Shown one piece after another: positions 1 through 10,026 of a stretch of DNA of 64,000 bases. The notes under the pieces are model-generated. The model saw only the letters and a program-made list of their open reading frames with translations. It was not told the DNA's origin and searched no databases. Position 1 is the first letter of the stretch. The number at the start of each line of letters is the position of its first letter. Source of the DNA: Aurantiacibacter sp. D1-12 (GTDB lineage Bacteria > Pseudomonadota > Alphaproteobacteria > Sphingomonadales > Sphingomonadaceae); NCBI RefSeq assembly GCF_028858515.1, contig NZ_JAPJZJ010000003.1, positions 116,001 through 180,000 on the forward strand. Reading direction: 5' to 3'. Made by a program: the position numbers and the translations under genes.

Positions 1-2109
1 CTGCTGGCCAGCGTTGCCGCAACGCTCTTCACTGTCCCTGCTGCCGCGCAGGAGCGCGATGATCGCGCGCGGAGAGACCTGTGCCCGTCTCTACCTGAAG
101 AAGACGCCGGGCTGGACGATTGCCACCTCGGCAGCACTGCGCAAGACCATCTAGACGCACAGCCGGTGCCCGTGGTTATCGATCATATCGTGGTTCTTGG
201 CCAGGGCCTGCCCGAAACGCCTGCCGCGCCAGCCTATTCCACCGTGTTCATCGACCGCGACGCGCTGGACAGCGCGGCGAGCGGGCGGCTGGAAGATGCC
301 CTGTCCAATGTCGCTGGGTTCCAGCAATTCCGGCGTTCGGACAGCCGCTCGGCCAATCCCAGCGCGCAGGGTGCTACGCTCCGTGCACTCGGCGGCAACG
401 CGACGAGCCGGGCGCTCGTGCTTCTGGATGGCGTGCCAATTTCGGACCCGTTCTTCGGTTATATTCCGTTCAGTTCCGTGGGGCCGGAGCGGCTGAGCGC
501 CATCCGTGTCACGCGTGGTGGTGGCTCTGGTCCGTTCGGTGGCGGAGCCCTGGCAGGCACCATTGCTATGGAAAGCGCTGATGCCGAAACACTCGGCGTC
601 ATCACTGCAAGCGCGCTTGCCAACCATCGTGGCGACACCGAGTTTTCTGCCAGCTTCGCGCCGCAGGTGGGTGATGGCTTTGCCGTGATCCACGGGCGTT
701 GGGACCGGGGTGACGGGTTTTTCACGACGCCTGAAGACCAGCGAGTGCCCATCTCGAGCCGCGCCAATTTTGATGCCTGGTCGGCGGGCGGGCGCGTGGT
801 CCAGCAATTGACCAGTGACATCGAAGTGCAGGCCCGCGTGCTGGCGTTTGAAGACAACCGCACCTTGCGCTTCGATGGCGCGGACAACTCCTCCGAAGGG
901 CAGGACATATCGCTGCGCGTAGTGAGCCGTGGCGACTGGGAAGTCGATCTGGTCGGCTATGCGCAGTGGCGCAACTTCACCAACATCGTCATCTCCTCAA
1001 CGCGCTTTGTCCCGGTTCTCGACCAGAAGGATACACCGGCGAGCGGTCTGGGCGGCAAGATCGAGATTCGCCCACCCGTGGGTGGCGGGCATACGCTGCG
1101 TTTCGGTGTCGACTATCGTCGCAGCGAAGGCGATTTATTCGAGGACTCGTTCTCCGCTTTCACAGGCAACCTGCGCGAAAACCGCTTTGCAGGCGGCGTG
1201 AACACTGACTTTGGGCTATTTGTCGAAGACGACTGGCAGATTGGCGACCTGACGCTGACCGGCGGGGTCCGCGCGGACCGCTACACCATTCGCAACGGCT
1301 TCTACCGCGCCGTTGCCGCCGATGGCACGGTGGTACGCGATGACAGCTTCGCCGACCGGGCAGACTGGGAAGTGACCTGGCGTGCAGGCGCCCTCTATTA
1401 TGTCACCGAAGAATTCACGCTGCGCGGCGCGGTCTATTCGGGTTTTCGCCTGCCCACCTTGAACGAGCTCTACCGTCCCTTTGTGGTCTTCCCGGTGGTG
1501 ACACAGGCCAATGAGGCACTGGAGCCGGAACGGCTGGAGGGCTGGGAACTGGGAGCTGAGCTATTTCCTGCAGACGGGGTGTACCTGGCGGCGACATATT
1601 TCGACAATGAAGTTGAGGGTGTGATTGCCAACGTCACGCTGCAGCCCAATCTGCGCCAGCGTCGCAATCTGGATGCGATTGATGCGCAGGGTTTCGAACT
1701 GACTGCCGCGGTCGATAGAGGTCCATTCAGCCTCAATGCCAGCGCCGTCTTCACCGACGCCGAATTTGTAGGGACAGGCTTTGCCGCGCCGCTCGACGGC
1801 AACCGCCCGCCGCAAACCCCCGAATTCTCGGCAAGCCTGACTGCCGCTTACGAGTTTATGCAGGATGGCAGCATCGCCGCGACCCTGCGCTATGTCAGCA
1901 GCCAGTTCGAAGGCGACCAGGAGAACGATGTCCTGCCCGCTGCGACGGCATTAGATTTCTTTGCCCAGCTCCCGATTGTGGACCGCCTGTCTTTCATCGC
2001 ACGCGCGGAAAACCTGCTCGACGAAGAGATCGTAACGCGCAATCAGGGCGGCAGCATCGATCTTGGCGTGCCGCGCACGATCTGGCTGGGCTTGCGCTGG
2101 GGGTATTGA
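1..2109 (+). CDS. TonB-dependent outer-membrane receptor (5' end cut by window edge)
   Basis: The reading frame is already open at base 1. Its first visible residues are a hydrophobic run ending in a typical VPAAAQ signal-peptidase site, so only the first few codons are missing and internal ATG/GTG codons near 166 are not the start. After a short Cys-containing linker comes a plug domain (about residues 60-190) with TonB-receptor hallmarks: LEDALSNVAGFQ, then LDGVPISDPF and a Gly-rich loop. A long beta-barrel follows and ends in ENLLDEE and a C-terminal aromatic Tyr. The receptor should import a scarce substrate (siderophore, cobalamin or metal complex) across the outer membrane; the substrate cannot be told from the sequence. 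It converges on ppx with only about 10 bases between the stop codons. Confidence 0.9.
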   Translation: MLASVAATLFTVPAAAQERDDRARRDLCPSLPEEDAGLDDCHLGSTAQDHLDAQPVPVVIDHIVVLGQGLPETPAAPAYSTVFIDRDALDSAASGRLEDALSNVAGFQQFRRSDSRSANPSAQGATLRALGGNATSRALVLLDGVPISDPFFGYIPFSSVGPERLSAIRVTRGGGSGPFGGGALAGTIAMESADAETLGVITASALANHRGDTEFSASFAPQVGDGFAVIHGRWDRGDGFFTTPEDQRVPISSRANFDAWSAGGRVVQQLTSDIEVQARVLAFEDNRTLRFDGADNSSEGQDISLRVVSRGDWEVDLVGYAQWRNFTNIVISSTRFVPVLDQKDTPASGLGGKIEIRPPVGGGHTLRFGVDYRRSEGDLFEDSFSAFTGNLRENRFAGGVNTDFGLFVEDDWQIGDLTLTGGVRADRYTIRNGFYRAVAADGTVVRDDSFADRADWEVTWRAGALYYVTEEFTLRGAVYSGFRLPTLNELYRPFVVFPVVTQANEALEPERLEGWELGAELFPADGVYLAATYFDNEVEGVIANVTLQPNLRQRRNLDAIDAQGFELTAAVDRGPFSLNASAVFTDAEFVGTGFAAPLDGNRPPQTPEFSASLTAAYEFMQDGSIAATLRYVSSQFEGDQENDVLPAATALDFFAQLPIVDRLSFIARAENLLDEEIVTRNQGGSIDLGVPRTIWLGLRWGY

Positions 2110-2119
2110 AGAGGCTGGG

Positions 2120-3613
2120 TTAGTCTTCGATTAGAACCCGGGATTTCAGTCCCAGCCAGTCTGCCAGATTGGCCAGTTCGGTTTCGACTGTCTCCGCCAT
2201 CAGGTAAGCGCGATCTTCATTGAAGCGCAGGACCAGCGTATCGTCTTCGCGGCGCAGTGATGTGCCGGACATGGAGATGCGCGAGCCAGCGCCTATCTTG
2301 CGGCAAAGCCTGTTGGCGAGGCCCCATGCAGAAGCGCGGTGCAGCTGTTTTTTGGTAGCCATGCGCAGATATTTATCGATGAGCTTGGGCGATCCGCAGC
2401 TGGCGCGCAGGCATTGCGCCATCATTGCGCGGCCCGTGTGGTCCAAGCCGACCCAGCGCTTTTCCAGTGCCCAGTCGGTCGAGTGGGAGAGCCGCATGTT
2501 GGGTTCGATCCGCGCGGCTGCCTGTGTGAGCAGTGTGGCAGCGAGACGGATACGCTCGCTGCCGCGATTGCGCCCGTCGACCGCCTCTGCGGTCCAAGCG
2601 GCGGCAAGCGTTGCATTGGTAATATCGGCCCCGCGCGGCGTGGTGAAATGGGTGACGGCGGCCAGCAACGGATCTTGCTCGCGCGCCGTTGCGTTGAGTC
2701 GTTCGAAGAGCAGCCCTTCGCGAATGCCCCAAGCGGAGATGATGAGCGTTTCCGGTTCCATCTCTCTAAGCATCACACGCAGCATCGCTGCTGCGTTGGG
2801 AAGGCCGGCGGCTCTGCTGGAAGAGATACCGGCAATCGATGTCAACTTGTCAGGATCGGCGTCCGCAAGCTTGGTGGCGACGGCGTCAGCCTGATCGACG
2901 CTCAGGCAATAGGCCTGCGGATCGGTGAGCGGGTAATCGTCCTGGTGCATGGCGTAACTGGCGAGCGCGCGCCATGTGCCACCTACCAGGTATAGCGCGC
3001 CGTCTTGCTCCTTCGCCCAGCTCGCATCCTTGAGCTGCTGTTTGACTGCATCGGCGAAAGCGCTGTCGCCTTTTGCGCGCAGTGTCGGCAATCGAAGCGT
3101 TCCGAGCGGGAGGCTCACGCCGTCGTGACAGGCGTTGTTTTCTACCGCGACCAGCTCCAGACTGCCCCCGCCAAGGTCAGCCACAACGCCCTTTGCACCG
3201 GGGAAGGCACCGATCACACCGTGTGCAGAGGTTGTTGCTTCCTCAACGCCGGTCAATACGCGCGGATTGACGCCCAACGCGCGGACTTTTTCCACAAAAT
3301 CCGGGCCGTTGCTGGCATCGCGCGCGGCTGCTGTGGCGACCGTGGCGACATCGGAGATTCCAAGGTCATCGATGATCGTGGTAAAACGCTGGAGGCCACC
3401 AATAGCCAAATCTTCCGCTTCCTGCGGGATCGCGCCATTTTCAGCCAGATCCCGCCCGAGCCGTGCAGTTACCTTTTCGTTCAGCCAGACGTTGGGCGCG
3501 CGCTTGGGACCGGAAAAGACCACCATACGCACGGTGTTCGATCCAATGTCGATAACGGCCCTGTCCGGAACCTCTATCCTGGTTGCGCCGCGCTTGCTCG
3601 CTGCCGGGCTCAC
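2120..3613 (-). CDS. ppx: Exopolyphosphatase / pppGpp phosphohydrolase (Ppx/GppA family)
   Basis: The 497-residue protein has the ASKHA-fold phosphate-binding motifs of Ppx/GppA: DIGSNTVRMVVF near residue 22 and DLGGGSLEL near 146. Between them, TGVEEATTS near 121 carries the likely catalytic Glu. The family releases terminal phosphate from polyphosphate, and some members also hydrolyse pppGpp. A C-terminal HD-like helical region follows. The GTG start overlaps the ppk stop as GTGA with an AAGGA ribosome site about 6 bases upstream, so synthesis and breakdown of polyphosphate are translationally coupled. Ppx versus GppA specificity cannot be decided from sequence; the ppk neighbour favours Ppx. 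Confidence 0.93.
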   Translation of the reverse strand: MSPAASKRGATRIEVPDRAVIDIGSNTVRMVVFSGPKRAPNVWLNEKVTARLGRDLAENGAIPQEAEDLAIGGLQRFTTIIDDLGISDVATVATAAARDASNGPDFVEKVRALGVNPRVLTGVEEATTSAHGVIGAFPGAKGVVADLGGGSLELVAVENNACHDGVSLPLGTLRLPTLRAKGDSAFADAVKQQLKDASWAKEQDGALYLVGGTWRALASYAMHQDDYPLTDPQAYCLSVDQADAVATKLADADPDKLTSIAGISSSRAAGLPNAAAMLRVMLREMEPETLIISAWGIREGLLFERLNATAREQDPLLAAVTHFTTPRGADITNATLAAAWTAEAVDGRNRGSERIRLAATLLTQAAARIEPNMRLSHSTDWALEKRWVGLDHTGRAMMAQCLRASCGSPKLIDKYLRMATKKQLHRASAWGLANRLCRKIGAGSRISMSGTSLRREDDTLVLRFNEDRAYLMAETVETELANLADWLGLKSRVLIED

Positions 3614-5793
3614 TGCTGTCCTTTGCGCAGGGTGAGTTGCGGCACACCGCCCTGTTTCAGGGCTTCACCGCGTCCGCTGAGAGATGGGTTGGTCATGAAG
3701 TATTCGTGACAGTTGAAACCCTCTCCGTCACTCTCCACGCGATGGTAATCCCCCGTCTCGCCATCGAGCAGCCAGCTCTGCTGCGTGTCGATAAGGTTGG
3801 CGAGTAGAACCTGATCGAGCACCTGATCGTGCACCGTCTGGTTGGTGATCGGCACCAGAGCTTCCACCCGGCGGTGCAGGTTGCGTTCCATCAGATCGGC
3901 GCTCGAGATGTAAACCTTGGCCTTGTCACCCGGCATCGGTTCGCCATTGCCGAAAGCGTATATCCGGCTGTGCTCAAGAAAGCGCCCGATGATCGATTTG
4001 ACGGTGATATTATCTGACAGGCCGGGTACGCCCGGCCGCAGGCAGCAAATGCCGCGCACCACCAGCACGATCTCTACGCCCGCCTGACTGGCTTCATAGA
4101 ACTTGTCGATAATCGCCGGTTCGGTAATAGAATTCATCTTCGCCCAGATCGTTGCCGGCCTGCCTTCGCGAGCCAATGCAATTTCATGATCGATATCGGC
4201 AATGATGCGATCTTGCATGGTGAGCGGCGAGATCGCCAAGTGCTCCATCCCCTGTGGTTCGACATAGCCGGTGACGAAGTTGAACAGCTTGGCCGCATCG
4301 CGCCCCAGCGCGGCATTTGCGGTGAAGTACGAAAGATCGGTGTAAATGCGCGCGGTGACCGGGTGATAGTTGCCTGTGCCGAAGTGGCAGTAGGTGCGGA
4401 AGCCGTCCTCTTCCTTACGCACCACCATGCTGACCTTGGCGTGGGTCTTCATGTCGATGAAGCCGTAGATCACTTGCACTCCGGCGCGCTCCAGCTCGCC
4501 CGCCCATTTGAGGTTCTGCTCCTCGTCAAACCGGGCCTTCAGTTCGACCACTGCGGTGACGGACTTACCTGCTTCGGCAGCTGCGATCAGCGCATTGATT
4601 ACGGTTGGCTGATTGCCTGCACGATAGAGCGTCTGCTTGATTGAAACGACCCTGGGATCGGCAGCGGCCTGACGCAGGAAGTCGACCACCACTTCGAAGC
4701 TTTCGTAAGGGTGGTGGACCACAATGTCCTTCGCTCCGATGGCGGCAAAGGCATCGCCATCGTGTTCCAGAATGCGTTCGGGGAAGCGTGGAGAATAGCT
4801 CGGGAATTTCAGATCAGGCCGCTCTTCATCGACAACTTCTGCAAGTCCTGAAATGCCCAGCATGCCTTCGGTGGTGGCGATGGCAGCCTGGCGCACGCCA
4901 AGCTTCTCGCGCAGCAGTTCCTCGGCTTCAGGATCGAAACTCTCGTCAATTTCCAGCATGATCACCTGGCCGCGGCGGCGGCGCTGGATCGCGCTGCGGA
5001 AGGTGCGGACAAGATCTTCAGCCTCTTCCTCGATCTCGATATCGCTATCGCGAAGCACGCGGAACACACCGTCACCCAGAACTTCAAAGCCGGGGAACAA
5101 CAGGTCGGCATAGCGGCACACAAGGCGTTCGATGGCAACATAGATCGCCTCTTCACCCGGGATACGGATGAAGCGCGGCAAGGCGCTGGGGATCAGCACC
5201 ATTTCAATCAACTTGCCGCCGGTTCCGCGACGCTTGAGATTGAACAGAGCCCCGATCCCGCCGTTGGCGACGAAGGGGAAGGGGTGCGCCGGGTCCAGCG
5301 CCTGCGGAGTGATGACCGGCATGATGTTGCAGATGAAGTGATCGCGCAGCCACGCCTCGGCTGCTTCATCAATGCGGTCTTCGCCCTTGATATGGATGCC
5401 TTCGGCTTCGAGCAGCGGACGCAGAGCGACCAACGCCTCCTGCTGGCGCTGCTCTAACTCGTGTACCTTGTCATTGATCGCGGACAACTGCTGGCGCGGT
5501 GTGCGGCCATCAATGCTGGTTTCCGAAATGCCGCTGCGCACCTGGCCTGCCAGACCGGCGACACGGATCATCGTGAACTCGTCCAGATTGCTGCCTGAGA
5601 TGGAGAGGAACCGCAGTCTTTCAAGCAGCGGATATGCCGTATTATTAGCCTCTTCCAGCACCCGGTCATTGAATGCCAGCCACGAAAGTTCGCGATTGAA
5701 ATAGCGCGCTTCGGCAGAGAGTTTGTCTGCCGGGGTGCTGCCATCATTGGCGGCGGTTAAAGACTGGGTAGGGTCGCTTGCCATAGGGTTCAT
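3610..5793 (-). CDS. ppk: Polyphosphate kinase 1
   Basis: The 727 residues match the usual length of PPK1. It reversibly transfers the gamma-phosphate of ATP to polyphosphate. Seen in order: the N-terminal YFNRELSWLAFN block (about residue 32), the middle HHPYESFEVVVDFL block, KTHAKVSMVV near 450, and CHFGTGNYHPVTARIYTD near 469. The last two correspond to the His-containing PLD-like catalytic segments; which His is phosphorylated is inferred by family analogy. The ATG start is preceded by a 60-base gap after virB11, so read-through from the virB operon is possible. Its stop overlaps the ppx start. Confidence 0.96.
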   Translation of the reverse strand: MNPMASDPTQSLTAANDGSTPADKLSAEARYFNRELSWLAFNDRVLEEANNTAYPLLERLRFLSISGSNLDEFTMIRVAGLAGQVRSGISETSIDGRTPRQQLSAINDKVHELEQRQQEALVALRPLLEAEGIHIKGEDRIDEAAEAWLRDHFICNIMPVITPQALDPAHPFPFVANGGIGALFNLKRRGTGGKLIEMVLIPSALPRFIRIPGEEAIYVAIERLVCRYADLLFPGFEVLGDGVFRVLRDSDIEIEEEAEDLVRTFRSAIQRRRRGQVIMLEIDESFDPEAEELLREKLGVRQAAIATTEGMLGISGLAEVVDEERPDLKFPSYSPRFPERILEHDGDAFAAIGAKDIVVHHPYESFEVVVDFLRQAAADPRVVSIKQTLYRAGNQPTVINALIAAAEAGKSVTAVVELKARFDEEQNLKWAGELERAGVQVIYGFIDMKTHAKVSMVVRKEEDGFRTYCHFGTGNYHPVTARIYTDLSYFTANAALGRDAAKLFNFVTGYVEPQGMEHLAISPLTMQDRIIADIDHEIALAREGRPATIWAKMNSITEPAIIDKFYEASQAGVEIVLVVRGICCLRPGVPGLSDNITVKSIIGRFLEHSRIYAFGNGEPMPGDKAKVYISSADLMERNLHRRVEALVPITNQTVHDQVLDQVLLANLIDTQQSWLLDGETGDYHRVESDGEGFNCHEYFMTNPSLSGRGEALKQGGVPQLTLRKGQQ

Positions 5794-5853
5794 GTGGCGC
5801 GTGATCGGGCCTTGCGCAAGCGCGATGCAAGGTGCGTCACATTTGCCCGGAAA

Positions 5854-6876
5854 TCAGCTCCAGCTTTCGGCCAATGTGCGTGCTTCGGCGATGGCGCTGA
5901 TCCCGCGCTTTCCTTCGCTGCGGTCAAGCTGCACGATCACGTCTATCACGCTGGCGGCATAAGAAATGGTGTCGGAGCGCGAGAGGCCGATCCCGGTCTG
6001 CATGACCATCAGGCTCAGCTGTTCCAGCGCACCGCGCAGCGAATTGGCGTGGATGGTCGAAAAGCTGCCAGGGTGGCCAGTGTTGATGGCACGCAGGAAC
6101 GAGACACTCTCCGCCCCGCGCAGCTCACCAAGCACGATTCGGTCGGGTCGCAGACGCAGCGCCGATTGCAGCAGTTCGTTGGCAGTGACCTTCGCTTCGC
6201 CGAGTTCGCCCTTCACGGCCACCAGGCCCACCCCGTTGGCACCGGGCAGCTTCAGTTCAGGCGTGTCTTCAACCAGAATTACGCGCTCTTGGGTCGGAAT
6301 CTCACCCAGCATGGCGTTGAGGAAAGTGGTCTTGCCCGTGCTCGTGCCGCCCGAAATGAGGATTGTCTTGCGCGCGCGAATGGCGGCGCGGAGGTAGGCA
6401 ATCGGCTCTGCCTGCGGATCGGGCAATTGCGCATCTTCGGGAGCCGCAAGCGGGCCTGCGTCGTAAGCATCCAGCGGTAGATCGAGCCGGCGATGCCTGC
6501 GAATGGCCATGGCCCAGTGTTCGCGCGTTGCTGGCGGCCCACAAAACTGGATGCGCGCGCCATCGGGCAGCGTTGCGCCGAGCAGCGGGTGCTCGCGGTT
6601 GATCCCCTGATGGCTGATGCGCGCAACCTGCTCGGCAAGGCGCTGCACCAGTTTGTCGTCAATTGCCGCAAGCTCCACGCGCTGCATGCCGGCTCCGACA
6701 GCGGCATCTTCCACCCACATTTCACCGGGCCGATTTACGAGGATTTCGGTCACCGTATCGCGCTCCAGCCACTCGCGGAACGGTGCGAGATAGGCGTCGA
6801 GATAGACCGAGCCGCTGGGCATCGGTGTGTCCGCCAGTTCCTGGCTTTCGTCGAGCTGGTAGAGTTCCGCGCTCAT
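5854..6876 (-). CDS. virB11: VirB11-type hexameric secretion ATPase
   Basis: The 340-residue protein is a traffic ATPase of the VirB11/PilT class acting on the cytoplasmic face of a type IV secretion channel. Visible motifs are Walker A GGTSTGKTTFLNAM (about 175-188), the Asp box VEDTPEL, the Walker B region RPDRIVLGELRG and the His box GHPGSFSTIHAN. The N-terminal part (ILVNRPGEMWVED) matches the family N-domain. It starts 3 bases after the virB10 stop and is the last virB gene of the leftward operon. Confidence 0.93.
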   Translation of the reverse strand: MSAELYQLDESQELADTPMPSGSVYLDAYLAPFREWLERDTVTEILVNRPGEMWVEDAAVGAGMQRVELAAIDDKLVQRLAEQVARISHQGINREHPLLGATLPDGARIQFCGPPATREHWAMAIRRHRRLDLPLDAYDAGPLAAPEDAQLPDPQAEPIAYLRAAIRARKTILISGGTSTGKTTFLNAMLGEIPTQERVILVEDTPELKLPGANGVGLVAVKGELGEAKVTANELLQSALRLRPDRIVLGELRGAESVSFLRAINTGHPGSFSTIHANSLRGALEQLSLMVMQTGIGLSRSDTISYAASVIDVIVQLDRSEGKRGISAIAEARTLAESWS

Positions 6877-6879
6877 GGC

Positions 6880-8022
6880 TTAGCGGACCCGCGGCGCCGC
6901 GCCGAAATCGAGATCGCGTGCTGTGTAGACACGGATCGGTTCACCCATGCGCACGCGAATGGTCGGCGGGCGCTGTCCATCCTGTTGCAAGGCAGTACTT
7001 GCTGCACTCTGGCCGCCGCCCAGCACAACCGACGCGCCACCGCTGGCAATCGTGGTCAGGCCACCGATCACGGACAGCAGCATGGCTGAACCGAAACGGC
7101 TGAAGAAATGGCTGTCGACATCGCCTTCAAGGCCTGCGGTGCCATCGAACGCGGTCGCAGGGCTGCGCAGTTGAACAGAAACGCCGTCCGGGCGGATAAC
7201 CCGCTCCCAGATGACATAGGCACGGCGCTGGCCTGCTTGAAGGCCCGACTGGTACTGGCCGACAAGGCGGCTGGAGCGCGGGATTAGCACACGTGCACCA
7301 TCGTGGCTGCGCACGTCCTGGCTCACCACCGCGCGGACATAGCCCGGCACATCGGTGTTGATCGCGGTTTCAAGGATCGCGGGGATCATCGTGCCCTGCG
7401 TCACTGTGGTTGCCGGGTTGAAATCCTGTGTGGCCGTGGCCGGGCCGCCGCCCACACCGCCGATCCGCGCGGCGAATTCACCCGCACCACCCGCTCCCGG
7501 AACCACGCCGCCATCGGGCGCTGCTGGTACTGCTGCTCCGGTCTGCACGCCTCCGGCATTCGCCGTAGGAGCTGCGCTGCCATCAAACACGAGTGTAGGC
7601 GAGTTGTAGGGGTTGGTGGTCGGGCCTGCCATGCGGCCTGGTTCGGGCGCTCGCGCAAGCACAGCGCCTTGCGGAGCGATCGGGGGCTCGACTTCGGCAG
7701 CCACGGCATTGGCATTGGCGCTCGGCAAGCCAGCCGTGGGAGAGCCTGTACCAGGCAGTACCGGCTGCTGCGCGGGATCATTGGCGAGCACCTGACCCTC
7801 GGCAGCTTCGTCTTCCAGACGGGTTGAATTGAGCGCCCAGAGCGTAGCCGCGCCCAGCAGCGCGACAAAGCCAATGCCCGCTGCGAGACCAAGCGCGTCA
7901 GAACGCGGGTTGCGGTTGGCAACGACCGGATAGCTTGTCCGGCTGGCGAGATCGATCACTTCGGTGTCGGTCGTTTCGCGCGGATCGGTATCGGCGCCGG
8001 CAGTTTGTGTTGCCAGTTTCAT
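6880..8022 (-). CDS. virB10: VirB10-type channel scaffold protein
   Basis: The ATG at 8022 is chosen because GGGAG lies about 8 bases upstream and virB9 ends just before it; an in-frame extension upstream merely overlaps virB9. The 380-residue protein has a short cytoplasmic tail, one membrane helix (LGLAAGIGFVALLGAATLWAL, around residue 45-65), a long Pro/Ala/Gly-rich periplasmic linker (about 80-180), then the conserved TrbI/VirB10 beta-barrel domain ending in GEPIRVYTARDLDF. VirB10 spans both membranes and links ATPase energy to the outer-membrane pore formed with VirB9 (established for the family). Confidence 0.92.
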   Translation of the reverse strand: MKLATQTAGADTDPRETTDTEVIDLASRTSYPVVANRNPRSDALGLAAGIGFVALLGAATLWALNSTRLEDEAAEGQVLANDPAQQPVLPGTGSPTAGLPSANANAVAAEVEPPIAPQGAVLARAPEPGRMAGPTTNPYNSPTLVFDGSAAPTANAGGVQTGAAVPAAPDGGVVPGAGGAGEFAARIGGVGGGPATATQDFNPATTVTQGTMIPAILETAINTDVPGYVRAVVSQDVRSHDGARVLIPRSSRLVGQYQSGLQAGQRRAYVIWERVIRPDGVSVQLRSPATAFDGTAGLEGDVDSHFFSRFGSAMLLSVIGGLTTIASGGASVVLGGGQSAASTALQQDGQRPPTIRVRMGEPIRVYTARDLDFGAAPRVR

Positions 8023-8035
8023 CGCATCGGCTCCC

Positions 8036-8830
8036 TTATTCCCGTTCGCCGCTGGAACGCGCGGTGCCGTCAGCCAGATAGCCGCCCGCTTCGCCCTGAT
8101 TGATAAGCCGCGCCTCATCGTCGCCCGAACGCAGGATGATTTCTGCAGGCACCATGTCGAGCACGATGACATCGCCGCGCACGGCGTAGTTGACAGGGCC
8201 TTCATCGCCGTTGCGGTCCATCAGCAGCACGGCAGGCAGTGCACGCCCCGCAGGCCAGCTGAGGAAAGTGGAAGTGCCGTTGTCATAGACTTCGCTGGGG
8301 AAGAGGCTTGCCGATCCGGTGCGAGACCAGGTGAAGTTGAGGTCCGCCGGATCGAGCACGGCCAGATCATCGTTCGCGGCCGCCAGCTCCAACGCATTGG
8401 CCGGAGGCAGCGCGGCCATGCCTTCCTCATCCAGCGGATCGAGCTCCTCCGGATAGGTGAAGGTCAGAATGTAGAGCGGCGAGCGGTTGCCCGGGTTCGC
8501 CACCAGATCGAACAGATAGGTGTGGCGGTTGGTCACCACCGTCATATTGGTCGCAGCGCGGGGTGATAGCGGCTTCACAAACAGCAGGTTGGCGCTGCGG
8601 CTGGGGGTAATCTGCCAGGTGGCGGAGTTGCCGACCGCGACATTTTCGATCATCTCGCCTTCGCCAAAGCGGATGGTGGTCTGCACATTGGTCCGCCCTT
8701 CGATCCGCACGACCTGCGTCGGGTCATACATCCGCTCGACAAGGCGCGGGTCCTGCGCCTGGGCGGAGGCAGGGCTCAGCAAGGCCAGCAAGGTCGCTGC
8801 GATGCAGAGGCTGAAGAGGGGGCGGAACAT
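8036..8830 (-). CDS. virB9: VirB9-type outer-membrane core protein
   Basis: A cleavable signal peptide (LCIAATLLALLSPASAQAQ) is followed by a VirB9/TrbG/CagX domain: near residue 50 GEGEMIENVAVGNSATWQI, then NLLFVKPLSPRAATNMTVVTNRHTYLF, and the C-terminal half PSEVYDNGTSTFLSWP. The ATG at 8830 shares its A with the TGA of virB6 (TGATG), favouring it over the GTG one codon upstream. The protein builds the core complex with VirB10; its usual lipoprotein partner VirB7 is not apparent nearby. It has 264 residues. Confidence 0.92.
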   Translation of the reverse strand: MFRPLFSLCIAATLLALLSPASAQAQDPRLVERMYDPTQVVRIEGRTNVQTTIRFGEGEMIENVAVGNSATWQITPSRSANLLFVKPLSPRAATNMTVVTNRHTYLFDLVANPGNRSPLYILTFTYPEELDPLDEEGMAALPPANALELAAANDDLAVLDPADLNFTWSRTGSASLFPSEVYDNGTSTFLSWPAGRALPAVLLMDRNGDEGPVNYAVRGDVIVLDMVPAEIILRSGDDEARLINQGEAGGYLADGTARSSGERE

Positions 8831-10026
8831 CACTTGGTCTCCGTGGAGCGTTTGGGCGCGGATTTGAAACGGCTGCCAATGCCGCGCACCCGCGAAGGCG
8901 TAGAGCCGGAAGGGCTATCGGATGGCGCATTGCTGCTGCCTGAAATAATCCGTGTTTCGCGCAAGGTGCTGTTCGATCCTGCATCGTTTGCGGCCAGCGG
9001 TGTCGTCGCGGCGACACGGACGGCGCGGCGTGATGGTGCGGCGTTCTCTGCAGCACGCTCGGCGGCGCGACTGCTGGTGAGGGCGGGATTGACTGCGTAG
9101 GGAGCCGGTGCGGGTGCGGCGGGAGCGCGGTCATGGCCGCGATCCGTGTTCACCAAGCCGAATACCCTCCAGCCCGAAACCATCGTGGAGAGTACTTTCA
9201 GCACCATAAACATCAGCGCCAGATGCACCGCGCCGATCATGAAAAAGGCCATCGCCGGTCGCACGTCGATTTCACCGGGAGTGCTCGCCAGGCTGGAGAG
9301 GACCGGCACCGCCAGCTCCAGCATCAGTGATCCACCGAGCACGGCGAACAACGGCGCGAGAGCCATCAGCACCACGGCTTTGAGCCAGCCGGTGAAGAGG
9401 CCGCGCGTTGCGTCAAACAGCGCGCAGAGAATGAAGATCGGGCCAAGCCCCATCAGGATCGCGAGCGCGATCTTGGTTGTCGCCAACACGCCCACAGTAC
9501 CAAGCAGCAGCATCGTCCCGCCTGACCAGAGCAGGCCCGGCGGTGAGAAGACGCTTGTGTTGGCGTCCATCGCATCGCCGCCCGATGCCTCCATCAGCGC
9601 GAGCATCACGGCGTCCAACTTGTCGGCGAAGACGATCGTCGCCGAGCCCTCGTTGCCCATCAGCCTCGATGCGAGCCAATCAGGGCCGAGAGCGAAGAGA
9701 TTCCAGAAGATCCAGTTGAACAGGAACCAGCTGGTCGCGAAGGTTACCACCAGTACCAGCGTCACCATCTTCGGCGTAAGCGAAGCGAGGCCAATGCGCG
9801 TGCGGCCGGTGATTAGCGCGTAACCCAGCAGGGCCACGAATATTGTCAGGACAATGGTGAATGTGGGGCCAAGAAAACCACCCTCGGCAAATAGGTTATT
9901 GAACGCGGCCTTCGCCATCGCATTGGCTGCGCAATCGACACCGCGCAGCGACGCGCCGATACCTGCGCCGACCTCTTCCATCTGGCGTTGGCACGTGGCC
10001 GTCACATTGCCCAGCGTTCCGCTCAC
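8830..10026 (-). CDS. virB6: VirB6/TrbL-type polytopic inner-membrane protein
   Basis: The 398-residue protein has about six membrane segments between residues 50 and 300 (for example FTIVLTIFVALLGYALI and MVTLVLVVTFATSWFLF) and a polar, Ala/Ser-rich cytoplasmic tail from about 305. This is the layout of VirB6/TrbL channel proteins. The GTG start overlaps the virB4 stop (GTGA) and is supported by GGAGG 7 bases upstream. Two Cys residues near the N terminus (C13, C31) precede the first helix, as in some family members. No virB5 or virB7 lies between it and its neighbours. Confidence 0.85.
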   Translation of the reverse strand: MSGTLGNVTATCQRQMEEVGAGIGASLRGVDCAANAMAKAAFNNLFAEGGFLGPTFTIVLTIFVALLGYALITGRTRIGLASLTPKMVTLVLVVTFATSWFLFNWIFWNLFALGPDWLASRLMGNEGSATIVFADKLDAVMLALMEASGGDAMDANTSVFSPPGLLWSGGTMLLLGTVGVLATTKIALAILMGLGPIFILCALFDATRGLFTGWLKAVVLMALAPLFAVLGGSLMLELAVPVLSSLASTPGEIDVRPAMAFFMIGAVHLALMFMVLKVLSTMVSGWRVFGLVNTDRGHDRAPAAPAPAPYAVNPALTSSRAAERAAENAAPSRRAVRVAATTPLAANDAGSNSTLRETRIISGSSNAPSDSPSGSTPSRVRGIGSRFKSAPKRSTETK